Assembly: GCA_021648225.1 (NCBI GenBank)
Contig: JAKITE010000014.1
Span: 1 to 35,046 of the forward strand
DNA: 35,046 bases
Direction of reading: 5' to 3'
Source: Paracoccaceae bacterium
Lineage (GTDB): Bacteria > Pseudomonadota > Alphaproteobacteria > Rhodobacterales > Rhodobacteraceae
The position numbers and the translations under genes were made by a program. Under the pieces are notes generated by a model. That model was not told the origin of the DNA, ran no database searches, and saw only the letters and a list, made by a program, of their open reading frames with translations. Positions 9,799 through 18,351 of the stretch are shown here, in pieces (position 1 is the first letter of the stretch; each line of letters starts with the position of its first letter).

Positions 9799-11238
9799 TC
9801 ACGCAAATTCCCCCTGCACAAACCAACCCGGGTTTTGCGGGGTGAAAAACAACCATAACCGCCGGCCTTCACGGGTGGAGACCCGCCAGTAATCCCGCAG
9901 ACCAGAGCGCCAATCGGGGTTTTCCAGCCACCATTCCGGCGCGATACGTTCCGGCCCTGTGGCTTGGGCTATGCGAAAAGACATGCGCCGCCAGATGAAA
10001 TATTTTGGCGGTTGCGGGCCGGTTGCCCTGATGGGTTCAGCTGGAAAAATAATCAAAGGGCGCGGGGCAGAAATAAACCAGCCGCCGGGTGCGGGTTCGG
10101 TATAGGCGGCTGGCACGGCCATAAAACTTTTCTCGGGGATGTGGCTGTCGGCAGGGTGGTGGCGCAGGATGTTTTCAAGCCCCACACGGTTGCCCAGCCG
10201 CGTGATTAAATCGGCCAGATGGTCATCGTTTTTGGCTTTGTGATGGGTGATTTGGCGCAGCGGCAGTTTTTCAACCTCAACCGCTTCCAGCCTGATCTGG
10301 TCAATGCCATAGCCTGAATCGATTTTCTCTAATCCGCGCGCAAACAAGGCCGCAATCCGCGGGGGGTCTCGCATCGGGCGGGCGAAACGCACTTCGATCT
10401 GTGAGCTGGCCATGCCCACCCTTCGCGCGGTGAATTGCATGCGCCTTGCGCCCATTTCCTGCACCGCCAGCGTTTCGCATAACCGCGCCAACAGCCGCGC
10501 CAGCCCTAGTGTGATGTCTGAGATTAGGCCAATCGGTTCGGGCAAAGTCATACGCACCGCAAAATGCGGCGTTTCGGATTGCGGCGATACCGGTTCGGGC
10601 TGATCGCCCAATGCGCGGTCAAGCTGTAACAAAACCCCCGCGCCAAACCGCCGTGCCAGTGTGATGCGCGGCAAGGCGCGCAAATCGGCAATTGTTTTCA
10701 CCCCTAGCCGCGCCAGCCCGTTGCAAATATCCTCGGGCAATCGCAAGGCCGCCACCGGCAGCGCATCCAGCGGCGCACTCCCATAACGTGCCAAGGCCCA
10801 AGCCGCGCCGCGCGTGCTCGCCAGCCCGGTTTTATGGCTTAACCCCGCACGGTCCAGCCGCGCTTGCATGTCCAAAAGCATGGCGGTATCACCGCCAAAC
10901 AAATGCGTCGAGCCGGTAACATCCAGCACCAGCCCATCGCCATCCACCCCAACCCAAGGGCAATACCGCCCTGACCAGCGCGCCAAGGTTTGCAAAAACC
11001 GAGCATCGGCCACCGGGTTGGCAAGGCGGGTTTGTAAATCAGGGCACAGCACCCGCGCATCGGAAAACCCCATGCCACGCCGCAGACCAAACCCCTCGGC
11101 CAAGGCATTCAGGCAATAGATTTTCTGGGTGTTGCTTTGGGTATGGGTCAGGGCAAAAGGCGCATCAACAGGCTGCGCGCGCAACACGCGTTCAGATGCG
11201 AGGCGGGGAAACCACAAAGATATGATGCGCCTGTCCAA
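9799..11238 (-). CDS. imuB: ImuB, Y-family polymerase homologue lacking the active site
   Basis: ImuB is a catalytically dead Y-family protein that links DnaE2 to the beta clamp. The 479-residue protein has the Y-family fold (LRRGMGFSDARVLCPDL, DVTGSTHLFGG, LARLGVKTIADLRALP helix-hairpin-helix region). The catalytic residues of true Pol IV/V are missing: the N-terminal D-x-D is replaced by LWFPRLASERV, and the second acidic pair (S-x-D-E) reads VDGDG. This loss is typical of ImuB. It starts with TTG, supported by AAGGGA eight bases ahead, and no ATG is available nearby. It is the first gene of a leftward operon with dnaE2. Confidence 0.92.
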   Translation of the reverse strand: MDRRIISLWFPRLASERVLRAQPVDAPFALTHTQSNTQKIYCLNALAEGFGLRRGMGFSDARVLCPDLQTRLANPVADARFLQTLARWSGRYCPWVGVDGDGLVLDVTGSTHLFGGDTAMLLDMQARLDRAGLSHKTGLASTRGAAWALARYGSAPLDALPVAALRLPEDICNGLARLGVKTIADLRALPRITLARRFGAGVLLQLDRALGDQPEPVSPQSETPHFAVRMTLPEPIGLISDITLGLARLLARLCETLAVQEMGARRMQFTARRVGMASSQIEVRFARPMRDPPRIAALFARGLEKIDSGYGIDQIRLEAVEVEKLPLRQITHHKAKNDDHLADLITRLGNRVGLENILRHHPADSHIPEKSFMAVPAAYTEPAPGGWFISAPRPLIIFPAEPIRATGPQPPKYFIWRRMSFRIAQATGPERIAPEWWLENPDWRSGLRDYWRVSTREGRRLWLFFTPQNPGWFVQGEFA

Positions 11239-11256
11239 CGGTGATTCCCTTATTAT

Positions 11257-11271
11257 GTTCCTGATTTGTTC
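11257..11271. promoter_or_regulatory. LexA (SOS) box
   Basis: GTTC-CTGATTT-GTTC is an exact GTTC-N7-GTTC direct repeat, the known LexA-binding form in alphaproteobacteria. It lies 19-33 bases upstream of the imuB TTG start, where the imuB promoter should be, and about 125 bases upstream of hisD on the other strand. Together with imuB-dnaE2, a standard member of the alphaproteobacterial SOS regulon, this supports LexA control of the mutasome operon. Binding itself is inferred. Confidence 0.85.
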
Positions 11272-11396
11272 TTTATAAAATGTTAAAGGAAGTGAGTCGA
11301 GGGGAATTGCTTCATGGGGTTGACCTTGGCGTTACAGCGCTTGCAGTTGATCGTCTTGCAGGATATTCCAAGCCCAAGATTGCAGGAGCCACGCAA

Positions 11397-12701
11397 ATGC
11401 CGACATTTTTGAATATCACCGATAGCGATTTTGACGTTAAATTTGCCGCATTTCTTGGGGCAAAACGCGAGCAGGATTCAGATGTTCATGCAGTGGTGGC
11501 CGGTATAATTGCGGATGTGCGCAACCGTGGTGACGCGGCGGTAATTGCGTTAACCTCCAAATTCGACCATCTTGACCTGACATCGGAAACGCTGGCTTTT
11601 TCAACGGCAGAAATGGATGCGGCGATTGCAAGCGTGCCTTTGGCTGAAAAAACTGCGCTGGAACTGGCGGCGGCGCGCATCAAGGCTTACCATGAAAAAC
11701 AATTGCCAAAAGATGCGCGCTGGACGGATGATACCGGTGCTGATCTTGGCTGGCGCTGGTCGGCGGTTGACCGTGCGGGGCTTTATGTGCCGGGCGGGTT
11801 GGCGTCTTATCCCAGCTCGGTTTTGATGAATGCTATTCCTGCAACCGTGGCTGGCGTGAAAAACCTGACAATTTGCGCCCCGACACCAAACGGCAAGGTT
11901 AACCCGCTGGTATTGCTGGCGGCGCGGCTTTCGGGCGTTGAAACCGTGTATCGCATTGGCGGCGCACAGGCGATTGCGGCGATGGCTTATGGCACTGGAA
12001 CCATCCAGCCGGTTGATAAAATAACCGGTCCCGGCAATGCGTTTGTGGCCGAGGCCAAACGGCAGGTTTTTGGGCAGGTCGGTATTGATATGATCGCAGG
12101 GCCAAGCGAAATTCTGGTGATTGCCGATAAAGACAATAACGCCGACTGGATCGCGCTGGACCTGTTATCGCAAGCCGAACATGATGAAACCGCGCAATCT
12201 ATTTTGATCACCGATGATGCCGAGTTTGGCCAAGCCGTGGTTGGGGCGGTTGAAAAACGCCTGCAAACGCTGGAGCGGCGCAAGATTGCCGGTAAAAGCT
12301 GGGCTGATTTTGGTGCGGTGATCAGTGTTGAAACGCTTGATCAGGCGGCCGAATTATCCAACCGTATCGCGCCGGAACATCTGGAAATCTGCGTCACAGA
12401 TGCCGAAGGCTTGGCGCAAAAATGTGTCCATGCCGGTGCGATATTCATCGGGGCCTATACCCCCGAAGCCATCGGCGATTATGTCGGCGGGCCAAATCAC
12501 GTTTTGCCCACCGGCCGATCCGCGCGGTTTTCAAGTGGCTTGAATGTGCTGGATTTTATGAAAAAGACCACTATTTCGCGCATGACCCCAGCCAGCCTGC
12601 GCGCCATTGGCCCTGCGGCGGAAACCCTGGCCATTTCCGAAAGCCTTGAAGCCCACGGATTATCCATCCGTGCCAGACTGGATGCATTAAACAATGAGTA
12701 A
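11397..12701 (+). CDS. hisD: Histidinol dehydrogenase
   Basis: HisD oxidises histidinol to histidine in two NAD-dependent steps. The 434-residue protein has the zinc and catalytic residues: Q and H in LLSQAEHDETAQ, the E-H pair in APEHLEI, the Asp and His of GDYVGGPNHVLPTG, and a C-terminal His in LEAHGLS. GLYVPGGLASYPSSVLMNAIPA is the family signature. I use the ATG at MPTFLNITD, which has AGGAG about ten bases upstream and matches related proteins, rather than an ATG 117 bases earlier whose extra 39 codons resemble nothing. The leader between the LexA box and this start is about 125 bases. The end overlaps the next gene by 8 bases. Confidence 0.96.
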   Translation: MPTFLNITDSDFDVKFAAFLGAKREQDSDVHAVVAGIIADVRNRGDAAVIALTSKFDHLDLTSETLAFSTAEMDAAIASVPLAEKTALELAAARIKAYHEKQLPKDARWTDDTGADLGWRWSAVDRAGLYVPGGLASYPSSVLMNAIPATVAGVKNLTICAPTPNGKVNPLVLLAARLSGVETVYRIGGAQAIAAMAYGTGTIQPVDKITGPGNAFVAEAKRQVFGQVGIDMIAGPSEILVIADKDNNADWIALDLLSQAEHDETAQSILITDDAEFGQAVVGAVEKRLQTLERRKIAGKSWADFGAVISVETLDQAAELSNRIAPEHLEICVTDAEGLAQKCVHAGAIFIGAYTPEAIGDYVGGPNHVLPTGRSARFSSGLNVLDFMKKTTISRMTPASLRAIGPAAETLAISESLEAHGLSIRARLDALNNE

Positions 12702-13173
12702 GCTTATTTCCATTGATCTGGATGAAACCGGCCTGCCCGCGCCAACACCTGAAATTGAACAGGAACGCCGCGTAGCGATTTTTGATCTGCTGGAGGAAAA
12801 CAGTTTTTCTCTGCCCGCACGTGGTGACCAGCCCGCGCCAAACGGGCCGTTCAAATTAACCCTGTCGATCATTGAACGCCGGCTTGTGTTTGCCATTGCT
12901 GATGAATCCGGCGCGGCTTTGGGGGAATTCCACCTGTCGCTGTCGCCGTTTCGTCAAGTCATCAAAGATTATTTCCAGATTTGCGAAAGCTATTTTGATG
13001 CGGTCAAACGCCTGCCCCCTGCCCAGATCGAGGCGATTGATATGGGCCGTCGCGGTATCCATGATGAAGGCTCGCGTGTTTTGCTGGAACGCCTTGAGGG
13101 CAAGGTCATCACCGATCACGCCACCGCGCGGCGGCTTTTTACCCTGATTTGCGTTTTGCATTTCAAAGGCTGA
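12694..13173 (+). CDS. UPF0262 family protein
   Basis: A 159-residue protein of the UPF0262 family, which is conserved in alphaproteobacteria and has no established function. Recognisable stretches are the N-terminal ISIDLDETGL, the central LSPFRQVIKDYFQICESYFDAV and IEAIDMGRRGIHDEGS, and the C-terminal TARRLFTLICVLHF. No membrane segment or signal peptide is visible. Its ATG lies inside the last codons of hisD (8-base overlap), so the two are translationally coupled. The hisD-UPF0262-phosphatase-infA order is common in Rhodobacterales. Confidence 0.9.
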   Translation: MSKLISIDLDETGLPAPTPEIEQERRVAIFDLLEENSFSLPARGDQPAPNGPFKLTLSIIERRLVFAIADESGAALGEFHLSLSPFRQVIKDYFQICESYFDAVKRLPPAQIEAIDMGRRGIHDEGSRVLLERLEGKVITDHATARRLFTLICVLHFKG

Positions 13174-13178
13174 TCACA

Positions 13179-13643
13179 ATGGCAAATGAAACCCCTAGTG
13201 CTGTTTTATTTGCTTGTGACCACAACGCAGTGCGTTCCCCAATGGCCGAAGGGTTGATGAAAAAATATTACGGCACAAGGATTTTTGTGCAATCCGCAGG
13301 GGTAAAACACGATATTGAAATTGACGGTTTTGCGGTGGCGGTTTGTGATGAACTGGACGTAAAGCTGGAAAAACACCGCGCGCGCTCGTTTCAGGAAATG
13401 GAGGAATGGGGCGACCAGATTGATGGCTATGATCTGATCATCGCGCTTTCCCCCGCCGCCCAGCGTGCCGCACTGGAATATACCCGATATTTCTCGCTGG
13501 AGGTCGAATATTGGCCGATTTTTGATCCAACAGGTCTGGGTCGCACCCGCGAAGACAAGCTGGCGGCCTATCGCCAAGCCCGTGATCAGATTAACAGCAA
13601 AATATTGACACGCTTTGGCCCTCCGGTTGAAGATGGCGAATGA
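13179..13643 (+). CDS. Low-molecular-weight protein tyrosine phosphatase-type protein
   Basis: The 154-residue protein has the P-loop CDHNAVRS (C13-x5-R19-S) at the end of the first beta strand, the phosphate-binding signature of LMW tyrosine phosphatases and ArsC-type arsenate reductases. The second catalytic element, an Asp in a D-P pair, is at D116 (IFDPTGLGRT). The substrate, phosphotyrosine or arsenate, cannot be decided; the G-L-G-R-T after the Asp is common in the roseobacter orthologues found next to UPF0262. The ATG begins five bases after the previous stop, with AAAGG in the end of that gene serving as ribosome binding site. Its end overlaps the next start by four bases. Confidence 0.85.
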   Translation: MANETPSAVLFACDHNAVRSPMAEGLMKKYYGTRIFVQSAGVKHDIEIDGFAVAVCDELDVKLEKHRARSFQEMEEWGDQIDGYDLIIALSPAAQRAALEYTRYFSLEVEYWPIFDPTGLGRTREDKLAAYRQARDQINSKILTRFGPPVEDGE

Positions 13644-14899
13644 ATAACCCTGAACAGTTCGATTATTACATCCCTGTGCGGAAATCCGAGATCGTCTCGG
13701 CCATTCTGAAAGACAGCGCATTAGCCACCAATGATCGCAAGCCCATGGCGGAACTGATCCGCTGGTTGGCGCTTTTGTTTCATGTCGAATTTTTCGCCAG
13801 CTCCGAACATATCAAAGAATTATATGTTGAATTAAACCCCGATCGTCCCGGCAAAGACCCGCTAATGTCCAGCCTGCATGACCGCGAGGCGTTTCTGGAA
13901 GCCTTGGAAAAAATTCTGGTCGCCGCCAATTTTCGCAGCCTAAGCGAAGATGAAATCGAGGCTTCCGGCGCGCAGGAAGGCCGGGTTCGGGCCATCATCA
14001 AAATCTCGCAAGACGTGTTTTCCGAGGTGCGGTTTTATGCGCGCGGACGTCGGTTGAAAAAATTTATGGTGCCGATCTGGTTCGGGTTTAAGCGCAAGGA
14101 AATCGAGGTCGAGACCTTTGACCATGTAGTTTTTTGCATGATCCCTTGCCTGCAAGCCCCTGCCAAAAAGCTCAAACAAGGCAAATTGCGTGCTGGTGCC
14201 GCCTATTTGAAACTGTTTCGCGATATTCCGGTCGGCGATATAAAATCACTTTATCCCAACGCGCAGGCGGCATTGGGGCTGGTGCGTAAATTGCTGATCT
14301 CGGTGCCTGCTGCGGTGGCCATCATTCCGCTTTTGCTGAAAATCATCCCGTCGCTGACCGTGCTGTTGCTGGTGGCCGGTGCCTATCTGGGTATTTCCGG
14401 CACGGTGCAGGAGGACACGTTCAAAACAGGCCTTGCCGCTGGTGCGGTTCTGGCCGCGGTGATCGGTTTGGGGGTGCGGCAATGGACAAGTTATGACCGC
14501 CACACCCTGCGCCACCAAAAAGAAGTTGCGCATAATATCCAGTTTAACAAAATGAATAATAATGCCGGTTGTTTTGATTATCTGATCGCCGCATCCGAGG
14601 ATGCCGAGGTTAAAGAAGCCTTTCTGGCCTATGCCCTGCTGCATTTTGAAGGCAAACCCCTGAGCGAGCCGGAACTGGATGCCAAAATCGAAAGCTGGTT
14701 CAAGGAACGGTTTGACGTGGTGATTGATTTTGAAATTGATGATGCGATTGCCAAGCTGGAGCGGCTTAGCATGATCACAACCCTTGACGGAAAGCTGTCG
14801 CCGGTGCCGATTGAAAAAGCCATTGAAAATTGCACCGACAGTTGGCGGTTACTTTCCAGTGACATCGCGCGCGGCGGGCTGGATGATGATTTTGGATAG
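13640..14899 (+). CDS. DUF3754 (TMEM143-like) membrane protein
   Basis: The 419-residue protein has a soluble N-terminal half containing FGFKRKEIEVETFDHVVFCMI and LKLFRDIPVGDIKSLYPNAQ, then two to three hydrophobic segments (about residues 215-280, KLLISVPAAVAIIPLLLKIIPSL-like and GAVLAAVIGLGV) and a soluble C-terminal domain of about 120 residues. This layout and the R-D-I-P motif match DUF3754, whose eukaryotic relative is TMEM143; the function is unknown. It is joined to the phosphatase gene by an ATGA overlap, so it is in the same operon. It sits between the phosphatase and infA, where many relatives have nothing, so it looks like a local addition. Confidence 0.7.
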   Translation: MNNPEQFDYYIPVRKSEIVSAILKDSALATNDRKPMAELIRWLALLFHVEFFASSEHIKELYVELNPDRPGKDPLMSSLHDREAFLEALEKILVAANFRSLSEDEIEASGAQEGRVRAIIKISQDVFSEVRFYARGRRLKKFMVPIWFGFKRKEIEVETFDHVVFCMIPCLQAPAKKLKQGKLRAGAAYLKLFRDIPVGDIKSLYPNAQAALGLVRKLLISVPAAVAIIPLLLKIIPSLTVLLLVAGAYLGISGTVQEDTFKTGLAAGAVLAAVIGLGVRQWTSYDRHTLRHQKEVAHNIQFNKMNNNAGCFDYLIAASEDAEVKEAFLAYALLHFEGKPLSEPELDAKIESWFKERFDVVIDFEIDDAIAKLERLSMITTLDGKLSPVPIEKAIENCTDSWRLLSSDIARGGLDDDFG

Positions 14900-15032
14900 T
14901 TGCGGAATTTTGGCAAGCATATGGTTGTGTGATTGCAGGTAAAACTGCTTTTGCCCTTGAATTCTTGCCAGAATCACCGCATCTATGCCGCGCGGGGCTT
15001 GACCCCGATGTAAAATCCAAACTGGAGACCAC

Positions 15033-15251
15033 ATGGCCAAGGAAGAACTTCTCGAATTTCCCGGTGTCGTGGTTGAGCTTTTGCCGAATGCGACTTTCCG
15101 CGTGGAGCTTGAGAACGGCCATGAAATTATCGCCCATACCGCAGGCAAAATGCGCAAAAACCGCATTCGCGTGCTGGCAGGCGATAAGGTGCAGGTAGAA
15201 ATGACCCCCTATGATCTGTCCAAAGGACGGATTAATTACCGTTTCAAATAA
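15033..15251 (+). CDS. infA: Translation initiation factor IF-1
   Basis: The 72-residue S1/OB-fold protein (MAKEELLEFPGVVVELLP start, KMRKNRIRVLAGDKV centre, GRINYRF end) is a full-length IF-1, which occupies the ribosomal A site during initiation. CTGGAGA ahead of the ATG is a good ribosome binding site. The 133-base leader contains a short hairpin, CGGGG/CCCCG at 14993-15007, which could be the end of the preceding transcript or part of the infA leader; it has no T tract. No clear promoter could be defended. Confidence 0.98.
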   Translation: MAKEELLEFPGVVVELLPNATFRVELENGHEIIAHTAGKMRKNRIRVLAGDKVQVEMTPYDLSKGRINYRFK

Positions 15252-15360
15252 CGCATGTTCCGTTTTTATGTGCAATTTTGTATCGGACATTCACCAGAGG
15301 CAGTCTTTGGTTTCAAAGGCGTTCTGGTGAATATCCGATTCCCTTTAAGCGGAAATGCGT
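15251..15360. repeat. Nested inverted repeat filling the infA-maf spacer
   Basis: The spacer is almost entirely self-complementary. The outer arms are 15251-15262 and 15350-15360 (ACGCATGTTCCG against CGGAAATGCGT, one bulged base). The inner arms are 15282-15298 and 15323-15339, 17 bases each with a single C-A mismatch (ATCGGA-C-ATTCACCAG pairing with CTGGTGAAT-A-TCCGAT). A further small stem, CTTTG/CAAAG at 15305-15318, sits in the loop. It starts on the last base of the infA stop codon and ends two bases before maf. It could be a structured terminator or attenuator, or a miniature inserted element. No flanking duplication is seen. Confidence 0.75.
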
Positions 15361-15362
15361 AG

Positions 15363-15941
15363 ATGAAACTGATTTTGGCATCCGCCAGCCCGCGCCGCGC
15401 TGAATTGCTGGCGCAAATCGGGGTGGTGCCCGATGCAGTGATGCCTGCCGATATTGACGAAACCCCGCTAAAGGCCGAATTGCCTCGGGTTTACGTAGCG
15501 CGCATTGCGCTGGCCAAAGCCATGGCCGTGCAAGCGGATGGCCTGATACTGGCTGCTGACACCACGGTTGCGGTGGGGCGGCGCATTTTGGGCAAACCTG
15601 TTGATGCGGCCGAGGCCACCAAATTTCTGCTGCTGCTTTCGGGCCGCCGTCATAAAGTGATCACCAGCGTTGCGCTGCGCCTGAAGGACAAAATTTGGCA
15701 ACGCACCGTCGAAACATCCGTAAAATTCAAACGGCTGTCCGATGCGGAGCTCTCGGCCTATTTGCGCTCCATGGAATGGCAGGGCAAGGCGGGGGGCTAT
15801 GCCATTCAGGGCATTGGTGGTGCATTTATCCCGTCTATCAATGGCTCTTATACCAATGTGGTTGGCCTGCCGCTGACCGAAACCGCAAATATGTTAACCG
15901 GCGCGGGATATAACGTGCCCTATGACGGAGACGCCGCATGA
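15363..15941 (+). CDS. maf: Maf-family nucleotide pyrophosphatase
   Basis: Maf proteins hydrolyse non-canonical or regulatory nucleoside triphosphates (for example dTTP, UTP or modified forms) to monophosphates. The 192-residue protein opens with LILASASPRRAELL, the Maf signature, followed by ADIDET, the catalytic-site AADTTVAVG and LSGRRHKVITSVAL, and GKAGGYAIQG near the C-terminus. Nucleotide preference cannot be read from this. The start is two bases downstream of the spacer palindrome, whose right side would sit where the ribosome binding site is expected (GCGGAAATGCGTAG), so folding of that repeat could affect its translation. It overlaps the next gene by four bases. Confidence 0.92.
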   Translation: MKLILASASPRRAELLAQIGVVPDAVMPADIDETPLKAELPRVYVARIALAKAMAVQADGLILAADTTVAVGRRILGKPVDAAEATKFLLLLSGRRHKVITSVALRLKDKIWQRTVETSVKFKRLSDAELSAYLRSMEWQGKAGGYAIQGIGGAFIPSINGSYTNVVGLPLTETANMLTGAGYNVPYDGDAA

Positions 15942-16981
15942 AAGGCACTACCATCCTGATCGACCAACAAAACGGTCGGCAACTGGCGGCAATGATGGTT
16001 GATGGCAGGCTGGTTGATCTGCTGGTCGACCCGGTCGAGGCCAAAACCCCGCAGCCCGATGCGATTTACCGCGCCATTGTTGATCGCCCGATCAAAGGTT
16101 TGCACGGCGCGATTGTCAAATTGGGCAATGGACAAAACGGATTTTTGAAAGACGCCAAAACCCTTGCGCCGGGGGCTAAAATTCTGGTGCAGGTCTCGAC
16201 CTATGGTGAGGGCACCAAGGCGCAACCGGTCAGCCAGCGCTTGCTGTTCAAAAGCCGCTATCTGATTTTAACGCCGGGTGCGCCGGGCATCAATGTGGCG
16301 CGCTCGATCCGCGATGAAAACGAACGGGTGCGGCTGCTGGAAATTGCCCATGATATATGGCCCGAAGATGCCGATGATCTGGGGCTAATTCTGCGCACTG
16401 CCTGCATTGGCATCAGTGATAATGAAATCACCGATGATCTGGCCCGAATGCTGGAAACTGCAAAATCAGTTTTATCCGACACAGACGGCCCCGCCGAATT
16501 GCTGCTGGACGCACCCGAGGCCGGAACCCGCGCGTGGCGCGACTGGGCACCCACCGACCCCCATGACGTGGTTGACGAAGCCGGATGTTTTGAAACCCAC
16601 GGGGTTTGGGATGCGATCGAACAATTCAAATCTGCCCATGCGGGGCTGACAGGTGGCGCATTTATGTATGTGGAGCCGACCCGCGCGCTGGTTTCGGTTG
16701 ATGTAAATACCGGCGCTGATTTTTCTCCGGCGGCAGCGTTGAAAGCCAATATTGCGGCAATGCGTGAATTACCACGCCAATTGCTGGTGCGTGGGCTTGG
16801 CGGGCAGATCACCATTGATTTTGCCCCTTTGGCCAAAAAAGACCGCCGCCAGATTGAACAAATTGTTAAAGCAGGCTTTAAAAAGCAACCGGTCGATACC
16901 ACTTTGGTTGGGTGGACGCCGCTTGGGCATCTGGAATTACAGCGCAAACACAACCGCACCCCCCTGCAGGAGCTTCTTTGA
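15938..16981 (+). CDS. Ribonuclease E/G family protein (short form)
   Basis: The 347-residue protein has an S1-like N-terminal part (GLHGAIVKLGNGQNGFLKD) and the RNase E/G catalytic domain. The two metal-binding aspartates are D255 (SVDVNTGAD) and D294 (ITIDFAPL). It is shorter than RNase G and lacks the CPxCxG zinc-link motif used for tetramer formation, as in other roseobacter copies found between maf and yacG. It probably cleaves 5'-monophosphorylated RNA or acts in rRNA processing; a full-length RNase E is expected elsewhere in the genome. It is coupled to maf by an ATGA overlap, and its TGA overlaps the TTG start of the next gene. Confidence 0.88.
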   Translation: MKGTTILIDQQNGRQLAAMMVDGRLVDLLVDPVEAKTPQPDAIYRAIVDRPIKGLHGAIVKLGNGQNGFLKDAKTLAPGAKILVQVSTYGEGTKAQPVSQRLLFKSRYLILTPGAPGINVARSIRDENERVRLLEIAHDIWPEDADDLGLILRTACIGISDNEITDDLARMLETAKSVLSDTDGPAELLLDAPEAGTRAWRDWAPTDPHDVVDEAGCFETHGVWDAIEQFKSAHAGLTGGAFMYVEPTRALVSVDVNTGADFSPAAALKANIAAMRELPRQLLVRGLGGQITIDFAPLAKKDRRQIEQIVKAGFKKQPVDTTLVGWTPLGHLELQRKHNRTPLQELL

Positions 16982-18024
16982 CATCCCGTCCCCCACGGCT
17001 ATCAGGGCTTGATTTTGCCAGATTTCTGGCCTTTGCCGGAATGGTGATTGTCAATTTTAATGTGGTTACCGAAGCATCAGCCGATGACGGATTACTGGGT
17101 TTTTTTGCGCTGTCGGTTGAGGGCCGCGCAGCGGCAACTTTTGTGGTTTTGGCCGGTATCGGGCTGGGCCTTGGCGCCGCACGCGGTAATAACAGCAATT
17201 TGACCTTTCTAACGGTAAAACGATCAGCTTTTTTAATGGTGATCGGCTTGTTAAACATGTTGGTGTTTGACGCGGATATTATCCATTATTATGCTGTCTA
17301 TTTCTTGTTTGCCCTGCTGTTTTTACAGGCACAGAACCGGACAATTATTCTGGCCATTGCCGGATTGATGATTCTGGCCACGGCCATGCAAATCGGGCTG
17401 GATTACGACAAAGGCTGGAACTGGGAAACCTATGCCTATGCAGATTTCTGGACCTTGCCGGGGTTTGTTCGCAATATGTTTTATAATGGCTGGCATCCGG
17501 TAATTCCGTGGCTCGGGTTTTTCCTGTTCGGGATATTGCTTGCACGGTTGCCGCTGGCACAGAAGAAAACCCAAATCGGGCTGTTGGTTGGCGGCGGCGT
17601 GGTCTGGGCCTTGGCTGAAATCAGCTCAAATATTTTAACCAAAATCTTTGCGGATGATCCTGATATGGTTTTCATGTTGCAAACCGCGCCGGTGCCTGCG
17701 GTGCCGCTATATCTTTTTGCCGGTGCAGGGGCTGCTTGTGTGGTGATTGGTCTGTGTCTTTTGGCCAACCGTGCTGTTGAACGCAGCGGTTTTTTGGCAT
17801 TGCTGGCCAAAACCGGCCGCCAGACCCTGACGCTCTATTTTGCCCATATTTTTATCGGCATGAGCATTCTTGAGGCATTGGGCATGTTATCCGGTCCGCC
17901 GCTTTGGCAATCCATGCTGGCGGCGGGGTTGTTTATTTTGGGGTCGGTTATTTATGTCTGGGCCTATAGCAAACGGTTCAAACGCGGTCCGCTAGAGGCG
18001 TTGATGCGCCTGACCACCGGTTAA
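16978..18024 (+). CDS. DUF418/YeiB-like multi-pass membrane protein
   Basis: The 348-residue protein has about nine or ten hydrophobic helices. It opens with RLSGLDFARFLAFAGMVIVNF, the start pattern of YeiB/DUF418 and related DUF1624 proteins, and has GRQTLTLYFAHIFIGM near the C-terminus, typical of the DUF418 end. Some members of this superfamily are membrane acyltransferases, but no function can be claimed here. The start is taken as a TTG overlapping the upstream TGA (TTGA), with AGGAG five bases before it; an earlier GTG lies deep in the RNase gene. In most relatives yacG directly follows the RNase gene, so this gene appears inserted into a conserved pair. Confidence 0.72.
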   Translation: MTSRPPRLSGLDFARFLAFAGMVIVNFNVVTEASADDGLLGFFALSVEGRAAATFVVLAGIGLGLGAARGNNSNLTFLTVKRSAFLMVIGLLNMLVFDADIIHYYAVYFLFALLFLQAQNRTIILAIAGLMILATAMQIGLDYDKGWNWETYAYADFWTLPGFVRNMFYNGWHPVIPWLGFFLFGILLARLPLAQKKTQIGLLVGGGVVWALAEISSNILTKIFADDPDMVFMLQTAPVPAVPLYLFAGAGAACVVIGLCLLANRAVERSGFLALLAKTGRQTLTLYFAHIFIGMSILEALGMLSGPPLWQSMLAAGLFILGSVIYVWAYSKRFKRGPLEALMRLTTG

Positions 18025-18067
18025 AAAGCCCATTGCAAACCCGGGCAAGATTGCGAATAATAGGCAC

Positions 18068-18250
18068 ATGACCTGCCCGATATGTAAAAAACCCGGCCAT
18101 AGCAATTATAAACCGTTTTGCTCAAAACGCTGTGCGGATGTGGATTTGGGTAAATGGCTTAACGGGGCCTACGCGGTGCCAGCCGAACCCGAAGATTCCA
18201 GCGAGGAGGCCGAATTGGATGCTGCATTGCGCGCACAAACCCGCCATTGA
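18068..18250 (+). CDS. yacG: DNA gyrase inhibitor YacG
   Basis: A 60-residue zinc-ribbon protein with CPICKKP at the start, PFCSKRCADVDLGKWLNGAY in the middle and an acidic C-terminal tail. The four cysteines (CxxC and CxxxC) bind zinc. In E. coli YacG binds GyrB and blocks its DNA binding. The gene lies 43 bases after the DUF418-like gene and 101 bases before tRNA-Phe. No strong ribosome binding site is seen ahead of the ATG (AATAGGCAC). Confidence 0.93.
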   Translation: MTCPICKKPGHSNYKPFCSKRCADVDLGKWLNGAYAVPAEPEDSSEEAELDAALRAQTRH

Positions 18251-18351
18251 TCCGGTCTGCGAATTAGCTGGATATTTTCAAATGAATCCGCTGGACAGTC
18301 ATTACAATCTCCCCTAAAACGCCCCCACCCAAGGCCATTGGCCAAACCCGT

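Noticed and set aside
11280..11396. Longer hisD start adding 39 residues
   Set aside because: The extra residues resemble no HisD N-terminus and the downstream ATG has a better ribosome binding site.
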